In this document: in pieces, positions 1 through 8,207 of the stretch
Layout of the letters: every line of letters begins with the position of its first letter
How positions within the stretch are numbered: position 1 is the first letter of the stretch
Source: Nodosilinea sp. FACHB-131
Lineage (GTDB): Bacteria > Cyanobacteriota > Cyanobacteriia > Phormidesmidales > Phormidesmidaceae
Direction of reading: 5' to 3'
NCBI RefSeq assembly: GCF_014695395.1
Contig: NZ_JACJOF010000004.1
Coordinates: 186,001 to 250,000, forward strand
Length of the DNA: 64,000 bases
Notes under the pieces: generated by a model
Told to the model about the DNA's origin: nothing
Databases searched by the model: none
What the model saw: the letters and a program-made list of their open reading frames with translations, nothing else
Position numbers and translations under genes: made by a program

Positions 1-1865
1 GAGCTGTGGCGCAGGTTAGCCGGATCTTTGGAGCGGGTGGAGCGGCGATCGCGGCCCGACTCAAACACTGCATGGAGAATGCGGTGGATGAGCAGATCCG
101 CGTAGCGGCGGGAGGGGGAAGTGAAGTGGGTATAGCCCTCGGTGAGAGCCAGCCCAAAGTGCAGGTCGGCGTGGGTGCTATAAAAAGCGGGCTGAATAGT
201 CTCGAGTAGCAGGTAGGTGAGAATTTTCTCAGCCCCTGAGGCGGCAAACTGCTCCACAAACCGCTGGTAGTCCTTAGGCTGGGGCGCCGCTTCGTCATCG
301 AGGGTGAGCTGAATCTCCATGTTTTCGGCCAGCTTGACCAATTCCTGCACATCGCTGGCGTCGGGGGCGCGGTGCAGGCGGTAGATGGCGGGCACCCCCA
401 GCGCCTTGAGCTGCTGAGCGATCAGCTGATTGCCCAGCAGCATGCACTCGGTCACAATCTGTCGGGAGGGCAGGCTAGTGGCCGTCACCATCACCCCCAG
501 CAGTCCTTCATCGTCGTACTGAAACTTGGGCGATCGGTAATGGGCTAGCGGCTCACCCGCATCGGCGGGGAAGTCGTACTCGGGCAAATTTAGCTCAAAG
601 GAACCGCGGTGGAGGCGCTGCCGCTTGATCGCCTGGCTCAGGTAGAGCAGGTTATCCATCAGGTCGTAGACTGGCTCTAGAGCCTTGAGGGCCTTCGGCT
701 TGATGCCTAGGCTCTTGAGCACATCGGAGTTGTCGCGCTCCAATATTCCCTGGGCTTCCTGGTAGGAGATTTGGTGATCTACAGCCACCACCGTGGGCTG
801 CACCTCGTACTCCTTCACAGCACCCGTGTCGTCGAGGGTGACCAGCACTGAAATCGCCAGCCGGTCTTTGCCCGCCAGCAGCGACCCCAGCGGCCCAGAC
901 AGGGGGGGCGGCAGCATGGGAATCACCTCATCGCCCAGATAGACCGAGGTGCCGCGCTTGCAGGCCTCCTGGTCAATGGGCGAATGAGCCGGGACGTAGT
1001 GGGAAATATCGGCAATGTGAATTCCTAGCCGCCACTGGCCAGCGGCGGTGCGCTCTAGGCTGATGGCGTCGTCGATCACCTGGGCGTTGGGGCCGTCAAT
1101 GGCTACGGTGAGGGCCTCGCGCAAGTCAAGGCGGTCTTTGAAATCGGCTTTGAGCACGCGGGTGGGCAGCGCCTGGGCGGCTTTGAGCACCGCGTCAGAA
1201 AACTTGCGGGGCAGGTCGTGCTTGCAGTAGACGATGTCGATGTCGGCGGCGGCTTCGGCGTCGCTGCCGAGAATTTGGGCTACCCGGCCCTGGGGCGGGT
1301 GCTGTCCCAGGGGATAGCGCACAATTTCGACATGAGCCAGCTGGTCGACGGCGTCGGCTAGGTTGCCGCCGTTGGCCACCAGGGCTAGCTCAAACAGCAG
1401 GCGATCGTCGAGGGGTACGGCGCGGTAGTCGTCAGATTCTTGCTTGACGCGGGCTAGCACTGAGGCATTGGCCCGCTCCAGAATGAGTTGCACTTCGCCT
1501 TCGGGGCTGCGACGGCGGCTGCCCTCCTTGGTGACTTTGACCAGAACGCGATCGCCGTTCCAGGCCGTATTCAGCTGGCTCTCACGCACGTAGATGTCGT
1601 CGGCCCCCTCTTCGTCCTGAATGGCAAAGCAAAAGCCCTTGCTTGAGCAGCGCAGCTTGCCCTCAATCACATTTTCCCCCAGCTCGCGACGATACTTGCC
1701 TCGCTCTTTGACCAGCACCCCAATCCGCTCTAGGGCATCAACGGCAATTTGCAAGTCACGCTGGCTGGCATCGTCGTTGCAGTGCAGCTTTTTCTCTAGG
1801 CCCTTGAGGGTGTGGGTTTTATCTTTGGCAAAGCTTGCCAGTAAGGCCGCGATCGAGAGTTCCAT
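1..1865 (-). CDS. rnr: Ribonuclease R/II family exoribonuclease, C-terminal end outside the window
   Basis: A 3'-5' exoribonuclease of the RNB family that degrades structured or decaying RNA in the cytoplasm. The ATG at 1865 opens a frame without a stop to the left edge, so about 621 residues are present and the terminal S1 domain is probably cut off. The N-terminus looks like a winged-helix/cold-shock part, followed by the RNB core with the block GIHIADISHYVPAHSP and, near the edge, HFTSPSRRYADLLIHR, which is typical of the family active site. In the metal-binding motif the residues read IDGPNAQVIDDA: the first, third and fourth acidic positions are kept, while the second (Asp in E. coli RNase II) is Val. 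The family call is firm; R versus II cannot be separated without the C-terminus. Confidence 0.9.
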   Translation of the reverse strand, partial: MELSIAALLASFAKDKTHTLKGLEKKLHCNDDASQRDLQIAVDALERIGVLVKERGKYRRELGENVIEGKLRCSSKGFCFAIQDEEGADDIYVRESQLNTAWNGDRVLVKVTKEGSRRRSPEGEVQLILERANASVLARVKQESDDYRAVPLDDRLLFELALVANGGNLADAVDQLAHVEIVRYPLGQHPPQGRVAQILGSDAEAAADIDIVYCKHDLPRKFSDAVLKAAQALPTRVLKADFKDRLDLREALTVAIDGPNAQVIDDAISLERTAAGQWRLGIHIADISHYVPAHSPIDQEACKRGTSVYLGDEVIPMLPPPLSGPLGSLLAGKDRLAISVLVTLDDTGAVKEYEVQPTVVAVDHQISYQEAQGILERDNSDVLKSLGIKPKALKALEPVYDLMDNLLYLSQAIKRQRLHRGSFELNLPEYDFPADAGEPLAHYRSPKFQYDDEGLLGVMVTATSLPSRQIVTECMLLGNQLIAQQLKALGVPAIYRLHRAPDASDVQELVKLAENMEIQLTLDDEAAPQPKDYQRFVEQFAASGAEKILTYLLLETIQPAFYSTHADLHFGLALTEGYTHFTSPSRRYADLLIHRILHAVFESGRDRRSTRSKDPANLRHS

Positions 1866-2392
1866 GTAGCGACTGATTCCTAAAACTATTCATGACTGGG
1901 GTGCCCCGGGCTACGACAGGTCATCAACCCGTGTGAGCACCAGGGATGCGGTCTCAGTACGCTGCCTGTAGCAACGAGGCGACGCCGAAACCAGTGCTGG
2001 GGGTGAAGCCGTAGCGGCAACTGGCCTCGATTCGTCTTCCTCAAGGCAAGGTGCAGACAAGCGCTCTGGCTCCCTCCTCTAGCTATGGCCGAGAGGACAA
2101 CCGACAGACTGGGGTAGCCAACGCCCAAGTGTAACTGCTACAGCCGCAGATGAACCCGGCAGCGAAAAGTAACCCTCACCTCAGGCCCAGCCTCTCAGGG
2201 AGGCTAAACCCCTCAAACGATGGGGAGCCGGTTACACCCTACAGTTTCTCAGGAAATGGACCGCTGTCAAATCTTTTTGTCAATGGAAGGCAACGTTTTG
2301 TAAAGCAGGCGCGAGGTTCAAAGTATCGGGGCAAGGTCCTGAGCTACCCCCAATACCCAACACCCTAAACCTGACACCCCTCCCTCAATCCA
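1866..2392. other. Gene-free 527-bp stretch, possible structured RNA
   Basis: No convincing gene lies between rnr and phoU; the open frames here are rich in Arg, Ser, His and Pro and look accidental. The stretch at about 1890-2130 is GC-rich. It holds the 18-bp motif also found at 28048, a direct repeat GACTGGGGT (1894-1902 and 2107-2115), and a distant complementary pair GGCTAC (1909-1914) and GTAGCC (2114-2119) that could close a domain of about 210 nt. A small hairpin AGCCTC/GAGGCT sits at 2189-2205. An RNA gene is possible but no known family was recognised. Confidence 0.3.
1910..1927. repeat. Dispersed 18-bp intergenic motif, copy 1
   Basis: The 18-mer GCTACGACAGGTCATCAA occurs exactly here and at 28048-28065; a 12-bp core (CGACAGGTCATC) recurs at 42556-42567. 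All three lie in non-coding DNA. Function unknown. Confidence 0.6.
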
Positions 2393-3061
2393 TCACTTCC
2401 GCTCGCCCGTGACAATGTAGGCCACCCGCTTGCCAATGTTGGTGGCATGGTCGGCAATCCGCTCCATATAGCGAATAGCCAACACCAGCAGTACTGTCGG
2501 CTCCACTGAACCAGTCAGGTTGGTCTGGTGGGCTAGTAGGGCGTATAGCTCTTCGTAGTCGGCGTCGATAGCGTCGTCTTTTTGCTTAATCTCTAAGCCG
2601 CTCTTGGCGTCGAGGTCAGAGAGGGCCAGCAGGCACATTGCGACCATCGATCGGCAGCGATCGAGCATGGTCTGCACCCGCCCCATCAGCGGGTGTACGG
2701 GGTAAGGAAAGAGTTTAAGCGCTACTTCCCCCAAATCTTCGGCGTAGTCACCGATGCGTTCTAGGTCGCGCACGAGCTGCATAAAGGCTCCAACGCGCCG
2801 CAGATCCTTGGCCTCGGGCTGGGCCTGGAGCGTAAACAGGTGCATGCAGTCCATCTCGATTTGGCGGTAGAACTGGTCGATCTGCTTATCGTGACGGTGG
2901 AGCCGCTGGGCGGCATCGAGATTGCGATCGCACAGTGCCTCCCGAGCCAGCACGCAGGAGTTTTCAACCAACGCCCCCATGCGCAGCAGATCGCGCTGCA
3001 CCCGCAGCAGCTGCCGATCAAAGTCACCACGGACGGGTTGAGTTGTATCCATATCAAGCAT
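2393..3061 (-). CDS. phoU: Phosphate signalling/uptake regulator PhoU
   Basis: PhoU links the PstSCAB phosphate transporter to the phosphate-sensing histidine kinase and damps the phosphate-starvation response. The protein of about 222 residues is all-helical and shows the two repeated PhoU halves, each with an acidic metal-binding stretch (for example LVRDLERIGDYAEDLGE and AIRYMERIADHATNIGKR). Length fits the family. Three starts are possible: GTG at 3073, ATG at 3061 and ATG at 3052; none has a clear Shine-Dalgarno sequence, and I chose the first ATG. No pst genes or two-component genes for phosphate are adjacent, so phoU stands alone here, divergent from psaM. The assignment is secure; the exact start is not. 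Confidence 0.93.
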   Translation of the reverse strand: MLDMDTTQPVRGDFDRQLLRVQRDLLRMGALVENSCVLAREALCDRNLDAAQRLHRHDKQIDQFYRQIEMDCMHLFTLQAQPEAKDLRRVGAFMQLVRDLERIGDYAEDLGEVALKLFPYPVHPLMGRVQTMLDRCRSMVAMCLLALSDLDAKSGLEIKQKDDAIDADYEELYALLAHQTNLTGSVEPTVLLVLAIRYMERIADHATNIGKRVAYIVTGERK

Positions 3062-3291
3062 CGCGAAGCACACCGAATAAAAGAAAGACCGCAGCGATCG
3101 TGGCTCTTCAGCCTAGCAGCCCCTCAGGGCTAACCCCAACTAGAAACCCTAGCGCTGCCTTGAGGATTCCCGTTAAGCTCTGTAACAGTTAGGCTGACCG
3201 GCCTCGCGAAAGTTCCCATCTTAGTTAACAATCGGTCTAGACCAAGCGTCTTTGCTTAAGCGCTATTCACTCAGCTTGAGGAGTATTTTTT

Positions 3292-3387
3292 ATGCCCCTT
3301 TCAGACACCCAGATCTTTATTGCCCTAGCCGTAGCTCTATTGCCTGGTATTCTGGCAGTTCGCCTGTCTACTGAGCTTTATAAATAG
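3292..3387 (+). CDS. psaM: Photosystem I reaction centre subunit XII (PsaM)
   Basis: A 31-residue single-span thylakoid membrane protein of photosystem I, found near the trimer contact in cyanobacteria. The short frame reads [20 protein letters not shown] then ends in RLSTELYK, which matches the family along its whole length: a short polar N-terminus, one hydrophobic helix with a central Pro-Gly, and a charged tail. A GAGGAG sequence about 8-10 bases upstream of the ATG is a good ribosome-binding site. The gene is monocistronic, divergent from phoU and followed by a strong hairpin terminator shared with the oppositely oriented pyk. It is too short for most gene callers. Confidence 0.95.
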   Translation: MPLSDTQIFIALAVALLPGILAVRLSTELYK

Positions 3388-3437
3388 GTTAAGCCGGGGC
3401 ATTATTTTAACGTCCCAAAGGCATAGTTCAATAAAGC

Positions 3438-3471
3438 AAAAGACTCCGGCATTCAGGTGCCGGAGTCTTTT
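3438..3471. terminator. Bidirectional terminator between psaM and pyk
   Basis: A perfect 13-bp stem (AAAAGACTCCGGC at 3438-3450 and its complement at 3459-3471) with an 8-nt loop. T-runs follow on either strand, so it can end psaM on the plus strand and pyk on the minus strand. Confidence 0.9.
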
Positions 3472-3508
3472 GTTATAACCGACTGAGAATCAGGCTGGCC
3501 AAAACGCA

Positions 3509-5299
3509 CTAAAAGCTCATGGCGGGCTCATTCTTAACCGGCCCTAGAGCCCCAGAGTAGATCAGCCCCCGCCGGGTATCGAGGGTCAGAATGCTGCCAT
3601 CGCGGATGATTTCGGTGGCGTTTTTAACCCCTACAATCACCGGTACCCCTAGCCGCAGACCAATGACCGCTGCGTGGCTGGTGGGGCTGTCATCTTCTGT
3701 GACAATGCCGCCCGCCCGCCGAATAGCCTCGACAAAGTCGGCGCTAGTATGGGGCACCACCAAAATTTCGCCGTCGTTAAAGTCGTTGACCTCCAAGCTG
3801 GTGTGGGCAACTCGGGCTCGGCCGCTCACCGAGGCTTCGCCAATGCCCACGCCGCGCCCCAGCACCGCTGTCACCACGTCCACCTTGATCAAATCGGTAG
3901 AACCTGAAATCCCTTGCAGCGTCCCCGCCGTTAGCACCACCAGATCGCCGTCGTTGAGCAGCGTCTTTTCTTGGGCAACGCTCATGGCCGCTTGAAAGGT
4001 CTGGGTGCTAGAGGGCAAATCCAGCACCAGCAGCGGCCGCACTCCCCACACCAGCTGGAGCTGCCGCGCCACGTGAACATGGGGGGTGACTGCTAAAATC
4101 GGCGTTTGGGGTCGATACTTCGAGACGTTGCGGGCGGTAGCCCCCGATTTGGTCAGGGTCATGATGGCGGCCGCGTTGAGCTGCGTCGCAATGCGGCCCA
4201 CGGCCTGGCTGATGGCGTTGGGAATTGAGCGGGCTCCGCCACCGTCCTTGCGATCGCCCAGGGTCAGCCCCTCCTGCTCGGTGCACACGGCCACCTTCGC
4301 CATGGTGGCCACAGCCTCTACTGGAAACTTGCCCACGGCGGTTTCGTTGGAGAGCATCACCGCATCGGTGCCGTCAAGAATGGCGTTAGCAATGTCAGAC
4401 ACCTCAGCTCGGGTAGGGCGGGGGTTCGACACCATGCTGTCGAGCATCTGGGTAGCGGTAATTACCGGAATGCCCAGGGCGTTGGACATGGCAATCAGCC
4501 GCTTTTGCAGAATCGGCACCTCCTCGGCGGGTAGCTCGACTCCCAGATCGCCCCGGGCCACCATGACTCCGTCTGAGAGGGAGAGAATAGCCTCCATCTG
4601 CTCAATGGCCTCGTGCTTTTCAATCTTGACGATTACCGGCACATTTTTGCCAGCGGCATGGATAATCTCCTTAATCTCCAGCACGTCCTGGGGGTTGCGC
4701 ACAAAGCTGAGGGCTACCCAGTCAACACCTTGGTTAAGGCCAAACAGCAGGTCTTCGCGGTCTTTGTCGGTGAGTGCCTTAACCGAGAGGTAAACTCCAG
4801 GGAAGTTGACCCCCTTATTGTTCGACAGGGTGCCGCCCACCACCACGCGACAGTGAAGCTCCTGAGCCATCAGATCGACTGACTCTACCTGCATTTCGAC
4901 TTTGCCGTCGTCCAGCAAAATCGTGGAGCCGGGGGGCACTTCCTGGGCCAGCTTGTCGTAGGTGACGCAGGCCCGCTCCTGGGTGCCCAGAATAATCTCG
5001 CTGGTGAGCACAAAGGGATCGCCTTTAGCCAGCTGGATAGGGCCGTGCTCAAACTTGCCCAGGCGAATTTTTGGCCCCTGGAGGTCTTGCAGAATCCCCA
5101 CCGGCTGGTTGAGTTCGAAGGAAATCTGCCGAATCAGGCGAATGCTGCGCTGGTGGTCGTCGTGGCTGCCGTGGGAGAAGTTGAGCCGCAGGGTGGTGGC
5201 CCCAGCCTCGATCAGCTCCCGCAGCACGTCGGCATTTTGGGTGGCAGGGCCGATAGTGGCAACAATTTTGGTGCGGCGGACAGAGTTGCGCAGGGGCAT
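3509..5299 (-). CDS. pyk: Pyruvate kinase with C-terminal PEP-utilising domain
   Basis: Catalyses PEP + ADP to pyruvate + ATP at the end of glycolysis in the cytoplasm. The 596-residue protein begins with the family start (RRTKIVATIGPAT) and has the barrel, the B domain, the substrate loop (VIVKIEKHEAIEQM, then MVARGDLGVELP near residue 250) and the allosteric C domain. An extra domain of about 100 residues at the end (roughly 490-590) carries GGIVTEDDSPTSHAAV, the mobile phosphohistidine-type domain of PEP-utilising enzymes. This longer form of about 590 residues is usual in cyanobacteria and many Gram-positives. The gene faces psaM and shares its terminator. The ATG at 5299 gives the complete N-terminus. 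Confidence 0.97.
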   Translation of the reverse strand: MPLRNSVRRTKIVATIGPATQNADVLRELIEAGATTLRLNFSHGSHDDHQRSIRLIRQISFELNQPVGILQDLQGPKIRLGKFEHGPIQLAKGDPFVLTSEIILGTQERACVTYDKLAQEVPPGSTILLDDGKVEMQVESVDLMAQELHCRVVVGGTLSNNKGVNFPGVYLSVKALTDKDREDLLFGLNQGVDWVALSFVRNPQDVLEIKEIIHAAGKNVPVIVKIEKHEAIEQMEAILSLSDGVMVARGDLGVELPAEEVPILQKRLIAMSNALGIPVITATQMLDSMVSNPRPTRAEVSDIANAILDGTDAVMLSNETAVGKFPVEAVATMAKVAVCTEQEGLTLGDRKDGGGARSIPNAISQAVGRIATQLNAAAIMTLTKSGATARNVSKYRPQTPILAVTPHVHVARQLQLVWGVRPLLVLDLPSSTQTFQAAMSVAQEKTLLNDGDLVVLTAGTLQGISGSTDLIKVDVVTAVLGRGVGIGEASVSGRARVAHTSLEVNDFNDGEILVVPHTSADFVEAIRRAGGIVTEDDSPTSHAAVIGLRLGVPVIVGVKNATEIIRDGSILTLDTRRGLIYSGALGPVKNEPAMSF

Positions 5300-5626
5300 A
5301 AACGACCTCTACTGAGAGTAAAACGCTACCGCATGGGACCCTTAATCAAGCCCGTAGACTAGCAGCCATAAAGCACAGGGATAGTAGCACGAATGCCGAT
5401 GGGCTTTACGCGTCACCCTAAAACCGGCAAAAATTTCAGCGTTTTTACGGACCATGGGCAATGGCCAAGGGGCTAAGGCGAGTGACGCTCGTCTATCACC
5501 TTCTATGGCGCGCTATCGACGGCAAGCTGCCCGGACAGTGGGTATCTTTAGGCTGTGTCATAAAACTTTATTAATAAAGCACCGTAACGTATACTACCGA
5601 AGGCACTGGTGTAGGAGCGACGCATC
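5300..5626. promoter_or_regulatory. pyk-crtR divergent intergenic region with palindrome and putative -10 box
   Basis: This 327-bp gap separates the divergently transcribed pyk and crtR. On the crtR side a perfect 14-bp palindrome CTTTATTAATAAAG lies at 5566-5579, followed by a TATACT hexamer at 5590-5595, about 32 bases before the crtR ATG. The palindrome therefore covers the place where a -35 box or an operator would sit. No gene was recognised in the gap. Confidence 0.45.
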
Positions 5627-6514
5627 ATGTCGGTGGCAGCTGAAGCCCTGACGGTTCGAAAAACGGTTCCCCCTGAGTTACTCAAAACCGAAGGCGGATT
5701 GAGCCTCAACTCTCTCATGTTTATAGCTTCCGTCGGGCTGATCAGTCTGTCTACGGTGGGCTATTTTTGCTGGCATTGGGCCAGCTGGTGTGTGTTTCTA
5801 ATGAACGTGCTGTCCCTACACCTGGCGGGGACAGTGATTCATGACGCCAGCCACAACTCAGCTCACCGCAACCGCGTGGTGAACGCCCTGCTGGGCCACG
5901 GCAGCGCTCTGATCCTGGGGTTCTCATTTCCGGTGTTTACGCGGGTGCATTTACAGCACCACGCCCACGTCAATGATCCTAAAAACGACCCCGATCATTT
6001 TGTGTCGACGGGCGGGCCGCTGTGGCTAATTGCGGCGCGCTTTTTCTACCACGAGATCTACTTTTTTCAGCGCCGTCTCTGGCGCAATTGGGAGCTGCTG
6101 GAGTGGTTTTTGGGTCGCTTTGCGGTGGGACTGCTGGTATTTATCGCCTGTCGGTTCGATTTTTTGGGCTACCTCTTTAACTACTGGTTTTCACCTGCTC
6201 TCGTGGTGGGCATTGCCCTGGGCTTGTTTTTTGACTATTTGCCCCACCGACCGTTTGAAGATCGCGATCGCTGGAAGAATGCTCGGGTCTACCCCAGCCC
6301 AATTCTCAATCTGCTGATCATGGGTCAGAACTATCACCTGGTACATCACCTGTGGCCCTCCGTGCCCTGGTACAAGTACAAGCCAACCTATGAGGTGATG
6401 CAGCCCCTGCTTGATGAAAAAGGGTCTCCCCAGTCCCTGGGGCTTCTACAGATGAAAGACTTCTTCGGCTTTCTGTACGACTTATTTTTGGGCATTCGGC
6501 TGAAGCGACATTAG
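5627..6514 (+). CDS. crtR: Beta-carotene hydroxylase CrtR
   Basis: A membrane di-iron oxygenase of the fatty-acid-desaturase fold that hydroxylates beta-ionone rings to give zeaxanthin and related xanthophylls. The 295-residue protein has hydrophobic segments around residues 28-75 and 165-205 and the three histidine clusters HDASHNSAH, HLQHHAHVNDP and YHLVHHLWPS. Length and order match cyanobacterial CrtR rather than acyl-lipid desaturases, which carry a different spacing of His boxes. It is monocistronic with a strong terminator. Regulation may involve the 14-bp palindrome upstream (inference). Confidence 0.92.
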   Translation: MSVAAEALTVRKTVPPELLKTEGGLSLNSLMFIASVGLISLSTVGYFCWHWASWCVFLMNVLSLHLAGTVIHDASHNSAHRNRVVNALLGHGSALILGFSFPVFTRVHLQHHAHVNDPKNDPDHFVSTGGPLWLIAARFFYHEIYFFQRRLWRNWELLEWFLGRFAVGLLVFIACRFDFLGYLFNYWFSPALVVGIALGLFFDYLPHRPFEDRDRWKNARVYPSPILNLLIMGQNYHLVHHLWPSVPWYKYKPTYEVMQPLLDEKGSPQSLGLLQMKDFFGFLYDLFLGIRLKRH

Positions 6515-6531
6515 AAGAGATAGCTCAACAG

Positions 6532-6580
6532 AAACGACCCCAGATTTAGGCTCACAAAGCCACAATCTGGGGTCGTTTTT
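6532..6580. terminator. crtR terminator, also facing aroH
   Basis: A perfect 15-bp stem (AAACGACCCCAGATT at 6532-6546, complement at 6564-6578) with a 17-nt loop and a T-run on the plus strand. It lies between convergent crtR and aroH. Confidence 0.9.
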
Positions 6581-6599
6581 ACAGGTCAAAATCGTCCTT

Positions 6600-6977
6600 C
6601 TAGCCTGTGACTACCAGGTCGGGACGCAGGTCGCGGGCGCCGCGCAGGTAGACATGCTGAATTTTGCCGTGGGGGACGGGAAGCTGCACATGCATCAGGA
6701 TGCGGATGCAGCAGGGTAAGCTGCCTTCAACATGCATATGCTGCACGTCGAGGAAGGCAACGTTGTCCCACTGAGGCCGCTGGCGGGCGATTGCCGCCGG
6801 AAACACCGCATCCAAGTCGCGGGTAACGGAGAAGGTGGCGCTGATAATGCAGGCCGGGTCGAGGTGGTTGCGCTCTTCGAGGGCATCCATCAACTCTGTG
6901 ACGGCCTCCCGAATCGCCCCCTCCGTATTTTCTGGTACCGTTACCGCTCCCCGAATTGCCCACACTCGCCAGTCCAC
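6600..6977 (-). CDS. aroH: Chorismate mutase, AroH class
   Basis: Converts chorismate to prephenate, the branch point to phenylalanine and tyrosine. The 125-residue protein has the length and layout of the monofunctional AroH fold: an N-terminal RGAVTVPENT block with the substrate-binding Arg, a middle TRDLDAVFPA block, and the C-terminal HVYLRGARDLRPDL block containing a second conserved Arg. It belongs to the Bacillus-type family and not to the all-helical AroQ type. It lies downstream of sppA on the same strand with a 119-bp gap, so co-transcription is possible but not shown. Confidence 0.93.
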   Translation of the reverse strand: MDWRVWAIRGAVTVPENTEGAIREAVTELMDALEERNHLDPACIISATFSVTRDLDAVFPAAIARQRPQWDNVAFLDVQHMHVEGSLPCCIRILMHVQLPVPHGKIQHVYLRGARDLRPDLVVTG

Positions 6978-7096
6978 GCGTTAGCCTCCAAAGGTCATTC
7001 TTAAAGCCCCAACGGCACCGACGGCTACAATTGAGGCGGAGAATTGACTGCATTTTACTGCTTTAATCCTACCAGGGCACTGATCTGTGCTTGCCC

Positions 7097-7951
7097 TTAA
7101 GGACGATAGAGCCACAGGGGCATGCCGCTGGTGGAGCGTTCGAACTCTAGCCACTCTAGGGTTGCATTGAGGGCAGGTAACGACAGGGCGGGGTAGGCTA
7201 GCCCAGAAACAGCGACATGGCTATTGCCAGGCACTAGCCGTCGCAGGAGAGGCTTTTTCTCATCAAAGGTGATGCACTCGGCCTTGTCAGGGTCGAGACC
7301 GGCCAGCTCGGCAGCCCAGCGGCGGGCGTCTTCCTCGCTGCCGAGCCGGTCTACAACACCCAGTTGGAGGGCCTGTTCGCCGGTAAAAATGCGGCCGTCG
7401 GCAAAGCTACGTACCGTCTCTTCGCTGAGGTGGCGAGCCTCGGCAACGGTTTTGACAAACTGGCTATAGCTGACGTCGATCAGCTCCTGCAGAATGCCCT
7501 TTTCGGGATCGGTGAGTTCGCGATCGAAGGCGAGAATGTCTTTATAGGGGCCAGACTTAATCACCTTGAACGACACGCCTACTTTATCGAGCAGGCGCTC
7601 CAGGTTATTACCCCGCAAAATGACGCCGATGCTGCCGGTGATCGTGCCAGGGTTGGCCACAATGTGGTTGGCGCCCATGCCGATATAGACCCCACCTGAG
7701 GCGGAGATATTGCCAAAGCTGGCCACAATTTTGAGCTTGTCTTTGAGCCGTTTGAGGGCAGTGTAGATTTCTTGGGAGTCGCCCACGGTGCCGCCAGGGC
7801 TGTCGATACGCAGCAGCAGAGCCGGAAAGCGCTTTTCCTCAATCTCTTTGAGGGCCTCTAGCATCCGCTTACGGGTGGCGGCCCCGATCACGCCAGTCAC
7901 TTCGATGCGGGCAATGGACTTGCGAGAACGGCGAGAAAACGGCCAAATCAT
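7097..7951 (-). CDS. sppA: Signal peptide peptidase SppA, short form
   Basis: A membrane-associated serine protease that degrades cleaved signal peptides; in cyanobacteria it has also been linked to thylakoid protein turnover. With the start at 7951 (MIWPFSRRSRKSIARIEV) the protein has 284 residues; the frame extends 18 codons further upstream but that part is not conserved in character. The catalytic Ser/Lys dyad is visible as Ser85 in NISASGG and Lys137 in SGPYKD, with the IDSPGGTVGDS block before them. This is the single-domain form, not the long duplicated E. coli type. The N-terminus is weakly hydrophobic. Confidence 0.93.
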   Translation of the reverse strand: MIWPFSRRSRKSIARIEVTGVIGAATRKRMLEALKEIEEKRFPALLLRIDSPGGTVGDSQEIYTALKRLKDKLKIVASFGNISASGGVYIGMGANHIVANPGTITGSIGVILRGNNLERLLDKVGVSFKVIKSGPYKDILAFDRELTDPEKGILQELIDVSYSQFVKTVAEARHLSEETVRSFADGRIFTGEQALQLGVVDRLGSEEDARRWAAELAGLDPDKAECITFDEKKPLLRRLVPGNSHVAVSGLAYPALSLPALNATLEWLEFERSTSGMPLWLYRP

Positions 7952-8207
7952 AGGGGTATCAACAACTGTAGGCGGACAAGGGTGAATAGCAGATAGCCCC
8001 GGCACTGAACGTGCTAGAGCCAGGGTCTATTGTAGCCAAAACAACACTGTGGCGGGGCCTAGCGCCGCAGCTTGCTAGGGATTGAGCGATTCTGGGAAGG
8101 ACAGCGCCCTACCCCGAACTGCGTTAACATTCCTTAAAGAAAGCTTTTTGGCCGCTGCGCTCGCCCTTGGGCGGGTCTTTGAAACTATCGCCCTTCATTT
8201 CCCCACT

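Noticed and set aside
1886-2128. Leftward open frame of 80 codons
   Set aside because: Composition rich in Arg, Ser, His and Pro, no ribosome-binding site and no domain. More likely an accident of the GC-rich block.
4086-4793. 235-codon rightward frame
   Set aside because: Shadow of pyk on the opposite strand.
5454-5651. Rightward 65-codon frame overlapping the crtR start
   Set aside because: No domain; overlaps the crtR promoter region and start.
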